Source: Methylobacterium sp. J-078
Lineage (GTDB): Bacteria; Pseudomonadota; Alphaproteobacteria; Rhizobiales; Beijerinckiaceae
Reading direction: 5' to 3'
Assembly: GCF_022829285.1 (NCBI RefSeq)
Contig: NZ_JAKSYI010000141.1
Location: 203,468-267,467 of the forward strand
Length of the DNA: 64,000 nt
The position numbers were made by a program, and so were the translations under genes. The notes beneath the pieces are model-generated. The model saw only the letters and a program-made list of their open reading frames with translations, was not told where the DNA came from and searched no databases. This document shows, in pieces, positions 34,553 to 43,519 of this stretch (positions are counted from its first letter, which is position 1; each line of letters begins with the position of its first letter).

Positions 34553-34620
34553 TTTTGTCCTAGGCTGACGCCCTCCCGGGGGCCTGCGCGCCCGGGGGTG
34601 CCGCACGACCGGGAGTGAGT

Positions 34621-35298
34621 TTGCGTATCCTCGCCATCGACACGGCGCTCGACGCCTGTTCCGTCTGCATCGCCTCGGATGCCACCGACGATCTCCTCGC
34701 GCACGAGTCGATGATCCTCGGGCGTGGGCATGCGGAGGCGCTGCTGCCGATGATCGAGCGCGTGGTGTCACGGGTCACGGGCGGGTTCGAGGCGTTGGAC
34801 CGGGTCGCCGTCACGGTGGGGCCGGGCAGCTATACGGGCTTGCGCGTCGGGCTCTCGGCGGCCCGCGCGATCGGGCTGGCCACAGGAATCCCGGTGGTCG
34901 GCGTCACCACCCTCTCGGCGCTCCTCGCCCCGCTCCTCGCCCTCAACGGCGAAGGCCTCATCGCCGCCGCCATCGATGCCCGCCACGGCGCCGTCTACCT
35001 CCAGGCCATGAGCATGACCGACGGCATCGTGGTGCCGCCGAGCCACGTGCCCGTCGCGGAGGCCGCCGCGATGCTCGACGGCACCGTGACCCTGGTGGGC
35101 TCCGGCGCGCCGGCCATCGCCGCCGCCTTGAAGGCGCGCGGCCTGACCGTGGAGGTCGCCGGCACCGGTGCCGCCGAGATCGCCTGGATCGCGTCCCTCG
35201 GCATGCTCGCCGATCCGGCCCAGGCCCTTGCCCGTCCCCTCTACCTGCGCGGCCCCGACGCCCAGCCGCAGGATCACGCGAGGCTCGCCCGCCGATGA
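34621..35298 (+). CDS. tsaB: tRNA threonylcarbamoyladenosine synthesis protein TsaB
   Basis: Partner of TsaD in forming t6A37 on ANN-decoding tRNAs. About 225 residues; actin-like fold. Visible: RILAIDTALDACSVCI at the N terminus and DRVAVTVGPGSYTGLRVGLSAARAIGLA, the family's glycoprotease-like motif. The TTG at 34621 (MRILAIDT) was chosen because GGGAG lies five bases upstream; the GTG at 34615, overlapping that site, is the other candidate. Overlaps rimI by four bases (ATGA). Confidence 0.92.
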   Translation: MRILAIDTALDACSVCIASDATDDLLAHESMILGRGHAEALLPMIERVVSRVTGGFEALDRVAVTVGPGSYTGLRVGLSAARAIGLATGIPVVGVTTLSALLAPLLALNGEGLIAAAIDARHGAVYLQAMSMTDGIVVPPSHVPVAEAAAMLDGTVTLVGSGAPAIAAALKARGLTVEVAGTGAAEIAWIASLGMLADPAQALARPLYLRGPDAQPQDHARLARR

Positions 35299-35816
35299 CC
35301 CGTCCGCTGACGCCGTTCTGGCCGTTCGAGGTCTGGTCCGCCTGGTGGGAGGCCTGGGGCACCGCGCCCTACGTGACGCTGCTGCGCGATTCCGGGCAGG
35401 CGCGGGCCCTGGCGCGCATCCACGCCACGGCCTTCGCCCGCCCCTGGGACGCCCACGAATTCGAACGCATGCTGTGCGAGCGCTCCACCGAGGCCCACGC
35501 CCTGTGGAAGAACGGCGCCATCCAGGGCTTCGTGCTCTCGCGCAAGGCGGCGGACGAGGCCGAGATCCTCACCGTCGTGCTGGCGCCGGGCGCGCGCGGC
35601 GGCGGCCTCTCGCACAAGCTCGTTTCGGCGCACCTGGAACACCTCGTCCAGGCCGGCATCCGCACGGTGCATCTCGAGGTCGACCAGGGCAATCTGCCGG
35701 CCCAGAAGCTCTATGCCCGGCACGGCTTCCGGCAGGTGGGCGAGCGCACGGGCTATTATGCCCGCGCCGACGGTACCCGGGCGACCGCGCTGACCATGAC
35801 GGCGGTGCTGGCGTGA
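35295..35816 (+). CDS. rimI: Ribosomal protein S18 alanine N-acetyltransferase-like protein RimI
   Basis: GNAT acetyltransferase; 173 residues with a 30-residue N-terminal extension before the usual RimI start. Motifs: ARIHATAFARPWDAHEFERML, acetyl-CoA binding VVLAPGARGGGLSHKLVSAHLEH (variant of the RxxGxG/A loop: RGGGLS), and LEVDQGNLPAQKLYARHGFRQVGERTGYY. The tsaB-rimI fusion or operon is conserved, so the assignment is strong although substrate may differ. Confidence 0.87.
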   Translation: MTRPLTPFWPFEVWSAWWEAWGTAPYVTLLRDSGQARALARIHATAFARPWDAHEFERMLCERSTEAHALWKNGAIQGFVLSRKAADEAEILTVVLAPGARGGGLSHKLVSAHLEHLVQAGIRTVHLEVDQGNLPAQKLYARHGFRQVGERTGYYARADGTRATALTMTAVLA

Positions 35817-35843
35817 GCCGGTGCGGCTGAGACCGAGGCGCCG

Positions 35844-36728
35844 ATGACCCGCCTCGGGACTTTCCTGCGCCTGATCTTCTGCGCGCTCGCCTTCCTCGTC
35901 GTCGTCGGGCCGCACCTGCTCAGCCTGCGCTTCGGACGCGGACGGATCGCTTCCTGGACACCGGTCCTCTTCCACCGTGTCTTCATCGGCCTGTTCGGCC
36001 TGCGCATCACCCAGAGCGGGACGCCGCCGGAGGCCGGGGAGCCGGCGCTGGTGCTCTCGAATCACGTCTCCTGGCTCGACATCATCGTGCTGGGCTCCCT
36101 GCGGCCGCTCTCCTTCGTGGCGAAGTCGGAGATCGCCGGCTGGCCGGTGGTCGGCACCCTGGCGCGCCTCCAGCGCACGGTCTTCATCGACCGGGCGCGC
36201 CGGGCCGACACGGCCAACGTCAACGCCGCGGTGGCGCAGCGCCTGTCCCAGGGCGATCTGATCGTTCTCTTCGCCGAGGGCACCACGGGGGACGGCACCC
36301 GGCTGCTGCCCTTCCGCTCCTCGCTGGTCGGCGCCGCCCGCGCGGCCGTGGCGGGGGAGGGCGGCGGACCGGACCGCATCCGCCTGCAGCCCCTCGCGAT
36401 CACCTATCCGCGCCGCAACGGCCTGCCCGTCACCCGCATCGAGCGGCCGGAGGTGGCTTGGTACGGCGACATGGATCTGGCCCCCCACCTCGCCGCCTTC
36501 CTGGCGGGCGGCCCCCTCGACATCCACGTGGTCTGGGGGGCGCCGATCGCCGTCGAGGCCGGCACCGACCGCAAGCGCGCCACGGCGCTCGCCGAGGCCT
36601 GCGTGCGCGAGGCCGTGCAGCGCGGAACGACGGGACGGCCACCGATCGGGCCGGTCTGGAGCGGACGCCCCCTCGGTAAGGCGGAGGCCGGCGCGGCGGT
36701 GCCCGACGCGAGCCTGACATTGCACTGA
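35844..36728 (+). CDS. 1-acyl-sn-glycerol-3-phosphate acyltransferase-like protein
   Basis: 294-residue PlsC-domain acyltransferase. N-terminal hydrophobic segment (LGTFLRLIFCALAFLVVVGPHLL), catalytic NHVSWLD (HX4D form) and the FAEGTTGDGTRLLPF motif that binds the glycerol phosphate. In alphaproteobacteria such a gene beside rimI and miaB is sometimes OlsA, which acylates lyso-ornithine lipid; the sequence alone does not decide between PlsC and OlsA. Follows rimI with 27 bp between. Confidence 0.85.
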   Translation: MTRLGTFLRLIFCALAFLVVVGPHLLSLRFGRGRIASWTPVLFHRVFIGLFGLRITQSGTPPEAGEPALVLSNHVSWLDIIVLGSLRPLSFVAKSEIAGWPVVGTLARLQRTVFIDRARRADTANVNAAVAQRLSQGDLIVLFAEGTTGDGTRLLPFRSSLVGAARAAVAGEGGGPDRIRLQPLAITYPRRNGLPVTRIERPEVAWYGDMDLAPHLAAFLAGGPLDIHVVWGAPIAVEAGTDRKRATALAEACVREAVQRGTTGRPPIGPVWSGRPLGKAEAGAAVPDASLTLH

Positions 36729-36747
36729 AGGCAGATCGGCGGCTGGA

Positions 36748-37131
36748 TCAGTCGGATTTCGGACTGGCGTGGTTCGCGCGTTTCCGGCCAGTCCCCTTGG
36801 ACCGACCCCCTCCCGTCAATGATCCCGTGTCTGCGCGTAGGAACGACGCCAGGGCCTCCTGCATCCGCACCTGCCAGCCTGACCCCCTGGCCTTGTAAGC
36901 CTCCAGCAACGCAGGTTCGATGCGCAGCGTCAGGTTGACCTTGGCATCTGGGCTCTTCGGGCGACCGCGCCCTCGCTTCGGGAGCAGATCGTAGATCTCG
37001 GGCAGGTCGCGGGCTGGCCGCAGCTCGGCGATCTCCGCCTCGGACAGTTCCGGATTGTCGGACACATCATCCCAATCCGCCTGGGAATAGCCCGAGGCGC
37101 GGGGATCCTTTTCCGGTGCGGTGTCGGTCAT
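36748..37131 (-). CDS. brnA: BrnA-type antitoxin
   Basis: Antitoxin and DNA-binding autorepressor partner of BrnT. 127 residues from the ATG at 37131. The N-terminal part (DDVSDNPELSEAEIAELRPA) is typical, then the ribbon-helix-helix-like C-terminal domain KVNLTLRIEPALLEAYKARGSGWQVRMQEAL, and a basic tail. The longer frame to 37230 overlaps brnT further and is not used. brnT overlaps by 65 bp, a common toxin-antitoxin arrangement. Confidence 0.88.
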   Translation of the reverse strand: MTDTAPEKDPRASGYSQADWDDVSDNPELSEAEIAELRPARDLPEIYDLLPKRGRGRPKSPDAKVNLTLRIEPALLEAYKARGSGWQVRMQEALASFLRADTGSLTGGGRSKGTGRKRANHASPKSD

Positions 37132-37384
37132 AGGCGGCCCTCTCCGGGGGACTTGCGGTGCGCAGGCTGACCAAGGACAGCGCCTCGGTACCCAGCGGTG
37201 AAACAACGATGGCCACGACACGCTCGCCATTCCAATCTCCGATGAGGAGATACCGATCGCGGCCGTTCCGGCTCGGACGTATCAGGGCGGTTTCGCCATC
37301 GAAATGCGTGTCGAAATCCGCAAAATCGTAACCATGCGTGGCGAGGTTCGCTGTTCGCTTCGCCTCGTCCCATATCGTCGTCAT
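37067..37384 (-). CDS. brnT: BrnT-type toxin (RelE-fold RNase)
   Basis: Ribonuclease toxin that cleaves RNA and arrests translation, held inactive by BrnA in a BrnT2-BrnA2 complex. 105 residues, family length about 90-105. Motifs: WDEAKRTANLATHGYDFADFDTHF (the recurrent KxxxNxxKHG-like start) and LIGDWNGERVVAIVVSPLGTEALSLVSLRTASPPERAAYD. Transcribed first, brnA second. Sits on the minus strand inside a plus-strand housekeeping cluster, which marks it as an insertion. Confidence 0.9.
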   Translation of the reverse strand: MTTIWDEAKRTANLATHGYDFADFDTHFDGETALIRPSRNGRDRYLLIGDWNGERVVAIVVSPLGTEALSLVSLRTASPPERAAYDRHRTGKGSPRLGLFPGGLG

Positions 37385-37422
37385 GGAGGCGAAAAGTAAG
37401 AACGATCAAACCGGCCGGCAAC

Positions 37423-37447
37423 ATATTTTTCGCAGTAGCAAAAATAT
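37423..37447. promoter_or_regulatory. AT-rich palindrome upstream of brnT, likely operator
   Basis: ATATTTTTCGC-agta-GCAAAAATAT: arms 37423-37433 and 37438-37447 form a near-perfect inverted repeat, 39-63 bases before the brnT start. A/T-rich sequence is unusual in this genome. BrnT-BrnA complexes autorepress through AT-rich repeats in the brnTA promoter, so this is the natural operator candidate; it may overlap a promoter element. Confidence 0.6.
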
Positions 37448-37567
37448 CTGAGACCTTCATATGCTGGGGGCACGATACCGGGCGATCACGGACCATCACA
37501 CCCTCGCGACGCGGCCGCAGATCCGTGCTAAGGGCGGGCGCCTCGCCCCACCTGCGGAACCGGACTG

Positions 37568-38920
37568 TTGAAGAAAGCCTTCGTCAAATCCTACGGCTGC
37601 CAGATGAACGCCTACGACGCCGCGCGGATGGCGGACGTGCTCGGCGCCGAGGGCTACGCGGCGACCGACGCGGTGGAGGAGGCGGACGTCGTCATCCTCA
37701 ACACCTGCCACATCCGCGAGAAGGCCGCCGACAAGGTCTATTCCGAACTCGGCCGCCTGCGCGTTCTGAAAGGCGAGCGGGCGCAGGCCGGCCGTGACAC
37801 CCGGATCGTGGTGGCGGGCTGCGTCGCCCAGGCCGAGGGCGCCGAGATCCTGGCCCGGGCGCCCACCGTCGACGTTGTGGTCGGCCCCCAGAACTATCAC
37901 CGCCTGCCGGACCTGCTCGCCCGCTCGGCCACCAAGCGCGTGGTCGACACCGAGTTTCCGGTGGAGGACAAGTTCGATCACCTGCCCGCGCGGCGCACCC
38001 ACGGGGTCACGGCCTTCCTCACGGTGCAGGAGGGCTGCGACAAGTTCTGCGCCTTCTGCGTCGTGCCCTATACCCGCGGCGCGGAGGTCTCGCGCTCGGT
38101 GGACGCGATCCTGGCCGAGGCGGAGAAGCTGGTACGCGGCGGTGTCCGCGAGATCACGCTGATCGGCCAGAACGTGAACGCCTATCACGGCCTCGGGCGT
38201 GACGGTGCCAGCGCCACCCTGCCGGTGCTGATGCGCGAATTGGAGCGCCTGCCGGGCATACTGCGCCTGCGCTACACCACCAGCCATCCCAACGACATGG
38301 ACGACGACCTCATCGCGGCCCATGGCACGATCCCGGCACTGATGCCCTACCTGCACCTGCCGGTGCAGTCCGGCTCGGACCGCGTGCTGAAGGCGATGAA
38401 CCGGAAGCATACCGGCGACGCCTATCGGCGGATCATCGAGCGGGTGCGCGCGGCCCGGCCCGACATCGCCCTGTCGTCGGACTTCATCGTCGGGTTCCCC
38501 GGCGAGACCGACGCGGAGTTCGCGGACACGATGCGGCTGGTGCGCGACATCGGCTTCGCCAGCGCCTTCTCGTTCAAGTACAGCCCCCGCCCCGGCACCC
38601 CGGCGGCCGAGAGCGCCGACGCCGTGCCGGAGGCGGTGAAGTCGGAGCGCCTCGCCGCGCTTCAGGCCCTCCTCGACGCGCAGCGCCACGCCTTCAACGC
38701 GTCCGCCGTCGGCACGGTGGTGGGAGTCCTGGTGGAGAAGGCTGGGCGCCATCCCGGCCAGGTCGCGGGCAAGACGCCCCACCTCTTGCCGGTGCAGTTC
38801 GACGCGCCCGCCTCGACCATCGGCACCCTGGTGCCGGTGCGCGTCGTGCGGGCCGGCTCGAACAGCCTGTTCGGCGAGGCCGTGCTGCGGGGCGAAACCG
38901 CCGATGCGGCGGCCGCGTGA
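37568..38920 (+). CDS. miaB: tRNA-2-methylthio-N6-dimethylallyladenosine synthase MiaB
   Basis: Radical-SAM enzyme that adds a methylthio group to i6A37. 450 residues. N-terminal UPF0004 domain with three cluster-binding cysteines (SYGCQMNAYD, LNTCHIRE, VAGCVAQAEG), the radical-SAM CDKFCAFCVVPYTRG motif, and a C-terminal TRAM domain. The start codon is TTG at 37568. It heads the miaB-phoH-ybeY-corC-lnt group. Confidence 0.97.
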   Translation: MKKAFVKSYGCQMNAYDAARMADVLGAEGYAATDAVEEADVVILNTCHIREKAADKVYSELGRLRVLKGERAQAGRDTRIVVAGCVAQAEGAEILARAPTVDVVVGPQNYHRLPDLLARSATKRVVDTEFPVEDKFDHLPARRTHGVTAFLTVQEGCDKFCAFCVVPYTRGAEVSRSVDAILAEAEKLVRGGVREITLIGQNVNAYHGLGRDGASATLPVLMRELERLPGILRLRYTTSHPNDMDDDLIAAHGTIPALMPYLHLPVQSGSDRVLKAMNRKHTGDAYRRIIERVRAARPDIALSSDFIVGFPGETDAEFADTMRLVRDIGFASAFSFKYSPRPGTPAAESADAVPEAVKSERLAALQALLDAQRHAFNASAVGTVVGVLVEKAGRHPGQVAGKTPHLLPVQFDAPASTIGTLVPVRVVRAGSNSLFGEAVLRGETADAAAA

Positions 38921-39046
38921 GCCCGTGCCTCGCGGGGGCCGGGCGATACGCCGCGCCGGGCGGCGACTGGACGGCGCGCAACGAATTCCGATCTCAGCAC
39001 CTTCACCGGGCGCAGGCCGCGTGCCGGCCGCGAGCGTGATCAGCGA

Positions 39047-40171
39047 ATGAAGGACAATGGCGTGCCGGGATCTGAAGGATCGAGTGGACGCGGCGGGCCC
39101 TTGCGCGGGCGCGGCCCGGCGGCGCGCGCCGGGGGGCTGATCGAGACCGAGGAGGTCTCCCTCACCTTCGACGACAACCGCCTCGCCAGCCTGGTCTTCG
39201 GGCAGTACGACCAGAACGTCGCCCATATCGAGCGGCGCCTCGGCGTCACCGCCACGGCGCTGGGCAACCACCTCGTGGTCAAGGGCGGCGTCGAGGCGGC
39301 GGAGAAAGCCCGCAAGGTCTTCGAGCGCCTCTATGCGCGGGTGCGGGCGAGCGGTCTGCCCCTCACCCTCGGCGATGTCGACGGGGCGATCCAGGAGACG
39401 ACGCAGCAGGGCAACCTGTTCCCAGCCGCCGAGGTCAGCGCAGAACCGGACCGGGCGGTATTCGACCAGATCGCCACTCGCAAGCGCGGAGCCGTGCGGG
39501 CCCGGAACGCGGCGCAGGATTCCTACATCAAGGCCCTGCGCAGCCACGAACTCGTCTTCGCCGAAGGCCCGGCCGGCACCGGCAAGACCTGGCTTGCGGT
39601 CGGTCACGCGGTTTCCCTGCTGGAGCAGGGCCATGTGGAGCGCTTGATCCTGTCACGCCCCGCCGTGGAGGCCGGCGAGCGCCTCGGCTTCCTGCCCGGC
39701 GACATGCGCGAGAAGGTCGATCCCTACCTGCGCCCGATCTACGACGCGCTCTACGACTTCATGGAATCGCGCCACGTCGACCGCAGCCTCCAGACCGGGA
39801 TCATCGAGATCGCCCCGCTTGCCTTCATGCGCGGGCGCACGCTCACCAATGCCGTGGTGTTGCTCGACGAGGCCCAGAACACGACCTCGATGCAGATGAA
39901 GATGTTCCTCACCCGGCTGGGCGAGAACTCCCGCATGATCATCACGGGCGACCCGAGCCAGATCGATCTGCCGCCGGGCCAGAAATCCGGGCTGGTCGAG
40001 GCCGTGCGCGTCCTCGACGGGGTCGAGGGCATCGGCCGCGTCACCTTCCGCGACGTGGACGTGGTGCGCCACGATCTCGTGCGCCGCATCGTCACCGCCT
40101 ACGAGGCGGCCTCGCACGGGGAGCCCGATGCGGACCGCGGCCCGCCGTCCCGGCGCAGGCCCCTGTCGTGA
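39047..40171 (+). CDS. phoH: PhoH-like ATPase
   Basis: P-loop ATPase linked to RNA metabolism; the reaction is not settled. 374 residues with an N-terminal KH-like RNA-binding region, then Walker A LVFAEGPAGTGKTWLAVGHA, RLILSRPAVEAGERLGFLPGDM, Walker B-like VVLLDEAQNTTSMQMKMFLTR and ITGDPSQIDLP. The stop overlaps the ybeY GTG start, so translation is coupled. Conserved miaB-phoH-ybeY order. Confidence 0.94.
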   Translation: MKDNGVPGSEGSSGRGGPLRGRGPAARAGGLIETEEVSLTFDDNRLASLVFGQYDQNVAHIERRLGVTATALGNHLVVKGGVEAAEKARKVFERLYARVRASGLPLTLGDVDGAIQETTQQGNLFPAAEVSAEPDRAVFDQIATRKRGAVRARNAAQDSYIKALRSHELVFAEGPAGTGKTWLAVGHAVSLLEQGHVERLILSRPAVEAGERLGFLPGDMREKVDPYLRPIYDALYDFMESRHVDRSLQTGIIEIAPLAFMRGRTLTNAVVLLDEAQNTTSMQMKMFLTRLGENSRMIITGDPSQIDLPPGQKSGLVEAVRVLDGVEGIGRVTFRDVDVVRHDLVRRIVTAYEAASHGEPDADRGPPSRRRPLS

Positions 40172-40677
40172 GCGCCCCGGTGCGGACGGCCGAGGCCGAG
40201 ATCGACGTGGCGATCGAGGATCCGCGCTGGGAGGGCGTGGCGCCGGACCTCGAGGCGTTCGTGATTCGCGCCGTCGAGGCGGGCCTCGCCGCGGCGCCGG
40301 ATTCGCCTCGGGGCGCCCTCGAAGTCAGCGTGCTCCTCGCGGACGACGCCACCGTCCAGGACCTGAACCGGACCTGGCGCGGCAAGGACAAGCCCACGAA
40401 CGTGCTGTCGTTTCCGGCGGCCGAGCAGCCCCTTCAACCGGGCATGGCGCGGCCACTCGGCGATGTCGTTCTTGCGTATGACACAATGCTGCGCGAGAGT
40501 GCCGAGCAGTCGAAGCCGCTCAGTGACCATCTCGCGCATCTCCTTGTCCATGGCACCCTTCACCTTCTCGGCCAGGACCACGAGACCGGCGAGGCCGAGG
40601 CCGACGCGATGGAGGCGCTCGAAATCGAGGCCCTCCGGACCCTCGGCGTGCCCGACCCCTACGCGGCCGAGGCCTGA
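40168..40677 (+). CDS. ybeY: rRNA maturation endoribonuclease YbeY
   Basis: Zinc-dependent RNase acting in 16S rRNA 3'-end maturation and 70S quality control. 169 residues. The catalytic motif HLLVHGTLHLLGQDHE supplies the metal-binding histidines; NRTWRGKDKPTNVLSFP is the other family signature. GTG start at 40168 overlaps phoH by four bases. Confidence 0.96.
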   Translation: MSAPVRTAEAEIDVAIEDPRWEGVAPDLEAFVIRAVEAGLAAAPDSPRGALEVSVLLADDATVQDLNRTWRGKDKPTNVLSFPAAEQPLQPGMARPLGDVVLAYDTMLRESAEQSKPLSDHLAHLLVHGTLHLLGQDHETGEAEADAMEALEIEALRTLGVPDPYAAEA

Positions 40678-40722
40678 GCCGGCCGAGCGGCGACCCCATT
40701 CCGATTCCCAGATCAGAGAGAC

Positions 40723-41832
40723 ATGACGAACGATCGAAGTCGCGGCGCGGCCCAGGCCGCGCCCAGTTCCGGTGACGGTGAACCCCAGGCCCGCGAGCCC
40801 TGGTACGACCGCCTCCTGCACGTCTTCCATCTGCGACCGCGCGATTCGCTGCGCGACGACATCGAGGGCGCGCTGGCCGAGCCCGATACCGGCGAGAACG
40901 CCTTCTCGCCCCTCGAGCGCGCCATGCTCAAGAACGTCCTCGGCCTGCACAAGGTGCGGGTGGACGACGTCATGATCCCCCGCGCCGATATCGTCGCCGT
41001 CTCGATGGACACCAGCCTCGGTGACCTGATGCGTCTGTTCCGCACCGCCGGCCACTCGCGGCTGCCGGTCTACGGCGAGACCCTCGACGATCCGCGCGGC
41101 ATGGTCCACATCCGGGACTTCGTCGATCACATCGCCGCCCGGGCCGAGGCCGGCGCCCGCCGCGTCGGGGCGGCCGGGGAGGGCGAGGCGCCGCCTCCGG
41201 CACCGGCCCCGACGCGGGTTCGCCGGGGCGCTCGGGCGCTGCGCAGCCTCAACCTCGCCCATGTCGACCTCTCCGCCACCCTCGCGGCGACGCGCATCCA
41301 GCGGCCCGTGCTGTTCGTGCCGCCCTCCATGCCGGCGATCGACCTCCTCGTGCGCATGCAGGCGACGCGCACCCACATGGCCCTCGTCATCGACGAGTAC
41401 GGCGGCACCGACGGGCTGATCTCGATCGAGGATCTCGTCGAGATGGTGGTGGGCGACATCGAGGACGAGCACGACGTGGCCGAAGGCCACCTGGTCCAGC
41501 GGGTCGAGGGTGAGGGCGAGGTCTTCGTGGCCGATGCCCGCGCGGGCCTTGCCGAGGTCTCGGCGGCGAGCGGGGTCGATCTCGTGGCGGCGGTGGGCGA
41601 GATGGCCGAGGAGATCGACACGATCGGCGGCCTCATCGTGACCCTGGCGGGTCGCGTGCCCTCGCGCGGCGAACTCATCAGCGGACCGGGCAACCTCGAG
41701 TTCGAGGTGCTGGACGCCGATCCGCGCCGGGTGAAGCGCCTGCGCCTGCAGCGCGGGGATGCCCGCATCACCGCCGTGGTGCCCCTGGCGCTGCCCCCGC
41801 CGACGCCCTCCGCCGAAGCGCCCGCGCCTTGA
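40723..41832 (+). CDS. corC: CorC-type CBS-domain protein
   Basis: Hemolysin-C/CorC family protein with paired CBS domains and a C-terminal CorC-HlyC domain. The CBS pair starts at KVRVDDVMIPRADIVAVSMDTSLGDLMRLFRTAGHSRLPVY and continues after a charged/Ala-Gly-rich insert (about residues 140-180, absent from many homologues) with MALVIDEYGGTDGLISIEDLVEMVVGDIEDEHD. 369 residues, no membrane domain. A role in magnesium/cobalt transport is inferred from family. Confidence 0.9.
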   Translation: MTNDRSRGAAQAAPSSGDGEPQAREPWYDRLLHVFHLRPRDSLRDDIEGALAEPDTGENAFSPLERAMLKNVLGLHKVRVDDVMIPRADIVAVSMDTSLGDLMRLFRTAGHSRLPVYGETLDDPRGMVHIRDFVDHIAARAEAGARRVGAAGEGEAPPPAPAPTRVRRGARALRSLNLAHVDLSATLAATRIQRPVLFVPPSMPAIDLLVRMQATRTHMALVIDEYGGTDGLISIEDLVEMVVGDIEDEHDVAEGHLVQRVEGEGEVFVADARAGLAEVSAASGVDLVAAVGEMAEEIDTIGGLIVTLAGRVPSRGELISGPGNLEFEVLDADPRRVKRLRLQRGDARITAVVPLALPPPTPSAEAPAP

Positions 41833-41842
41833 CGGACCTACG

Positions 41843-43519
41843 ATGACCCAGACCCTCGCGGACCGCGCCGCGCGCGGTCCCGCGACGGGGCCGCTCGCCG
41901 CCCTCGCCCAGTGGGTGATGCTCACCGCCGGCTGGCGGCGCATCGCCGTGGCGATGGCGGCCGGCGCCCTCGGCGCCCTGGCGATGCCCCCCTTCGGACT
42001 GTTCCCCGCCCTCGTGGTCTCCCTCGGCGTCGCGGTGTGGCTGCTCGATGGCGCCGCCACCGGCCGGCGCGGGAACCGCGGTGCGGTCGGCGCCGCCGCG
42101 CTGATCGGCTGGGCCTGGGGCTTCGGCTACCTCACCGCCGGCCTGTGGTGGCTCGGCTCGCCCTTCCTCGTGGAGGCGGACGAATTCCTGTGGGCGCTGC
42201 CCCTCGGCGTTCTCGGGCTGCCGGCGGTCCTGGCGCTGTTCTACGCGGCCAGTTTCGCCCTAGCGCGCCTGCTCTGGACGCGGGGGGCAGCCCGCATCCT
42301 TGCCCTCGGCGTCGGGCTCTCCGCCGGCGAGTGGCTGCGCGGGCACCTGTTCACCGGCTTTCCCTGGAACACCCTCGGCATGGCGCTCGGCCAGAATCTC
42401 TGGCCGATGCAGGGGGCGGCTTTGTTCGGGCTCTACGGCCTGACCCTCCTGGCGATCGTCATCGCGGCCGCGCCGGCGACACTGGCGATGGCCGAGACCG
42501 CGCGGGGCCGCTACGGCCCCCTCGTCCTCGCCGCCCTGGCCCTCGCGGCGCTGACCGGCCTGGGGGCTTGGCGCCTGCCGGCGGCCCCGACGCCGAACGT
42601 GGCGGGGGTGCGCCTGCGTCTCGTGCAGCCGAACCTGAATCAGGACGCCAAGTTCCGCCCCGAGAACCGGCAGGACATCCTCGATCGCTACCTCGAACTG
42701 AGCGACCGGGCCGCTGCGCCGGACCGTACCGGCATCGCCGATGTGACCCACGTGATCTGGCCGGAATCGGCCTTCCCGTTCCTGATTCAGCGCGATCCCG
42801 AATCGCTCGCCCGGATCGCCGCGGCCTTTCCGGCCGGCAAGCAGCTCATCACCGGGGCGGCGCGCATGGAAACGCCGGTGCCGGGGGAGGCGCCGCGCTT
42901 CTTCAACAGCATCCTGACCATCACGGCCGGGCCGAAGCTCGGCGACGTCTACGACAAGGTCCACCTCGTGCCCTTCGGCGAGTACCTGCCGGGTCCCCTC
43001 GACGCGACTCTGCGGGCCCTGCGCATCCGGCAGTTCGTGTCCATTCCGGGCGGCTTCACGGCGGGCAACCGCGAGACCCAGCGCATCATGACGGTGCCGG
43101 GACTGCCGCCGGTGGCGGCCACGATTTGCTACGAGGCGATCTTCCCCGGCGCCATCGTGCCGGGCCCGACGCCGAGCGGGCCCCCGCCCGTGCCGGGGCT
43201 GATCCTCAACCTCACCAACGACGCCTGGTTCGGCGACACGCCGGGGCCGCGCCAGCACCTCGCGCAGGCGCGTCTGCGCGCCGTCGAGGAGGGCCTGCCC
43301 CTGGTGCGTGACGCCAATACCGGCATCTCCGCCGTGGTGGACCCGTATGGCCGGGTCACCGCGAGCCTGCCCCTCGGCGTCGAGGGGGTGCTGGATGCGG
43401 GCCTGCCGGCGCGCATCCCGGGCCAGACGCCCTACGCGCGCTTCGGAGACCTTCCCTTCGCCCTGGCCTGGGCGGGCGCGCTGCTCTGGACCCTTGCGGC
43501 ACGGCGGCGAAGCGCATGA
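41843..43519 (+). CDS. lnt: Apolipoprotein N-acyltransferase
   Basis: Adds the third acyl chain to the N-terminal cysteine of lipoproteins in the inner membrane. 558 residues: about six to seven N-terminal membrane segments and a periplasmic nitrilase-like domain with the Glu-Lys-Cys triad: WPESAFPF (Glu), YDKVHLVPFGEYLPG (Lys) and ICYEAIFPG (Cys). With lgt at 23 kb, two of the three lipoprotein-maturation genes are in the window. Stop overlaps the MFS start by four bases. Confidence 0.96.
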   Translation: MTQTLADRAARGPATGPLAALAQWVMLTAGWRRIAVAMAAGALGALAMPPFGLFPALVVSLGVAVWLLDGAATGRRGNRGAVGAAALIGWAWGFGYLTAGLWWLGSPFLVEADEFLWALPLGVLGLPAVLALFYAASFALARLLWTRGAARILALGVGLSAGEWLRGHLFTGFPWNTLGMALGQNLWPMQGAALFGLYGLTLLAIVIAAAPATLAMAETARGRYGPLVLAALALAALTGLGAWRLPAAPTPNVAGVRLRLVQPNLNQDAKFRPENRQDILDRYLELSDRAAAPDRTGIADVTHVIWPESAFPFLIQRDPESLARIAAAFPAGKQLITGAARMETPVPGEAPRFFNSILTITAGPKLGDVYDKVHLVPFGEYLPGPLDATLRALRIRQFVSIPGGFTAGNRETQRIMTVPGLPPVAATICYEAIFPGAIVPGPTPSGPPPVPGLILNLTNDAWFGDTPGPRQHLAQARLRAVEEGLPLVRDANTGISAVVDPYGRVTASLPLGVEGVLDAGLPARIPGQTPYARFGDLPFALAWAGALLWTLAARRRSA

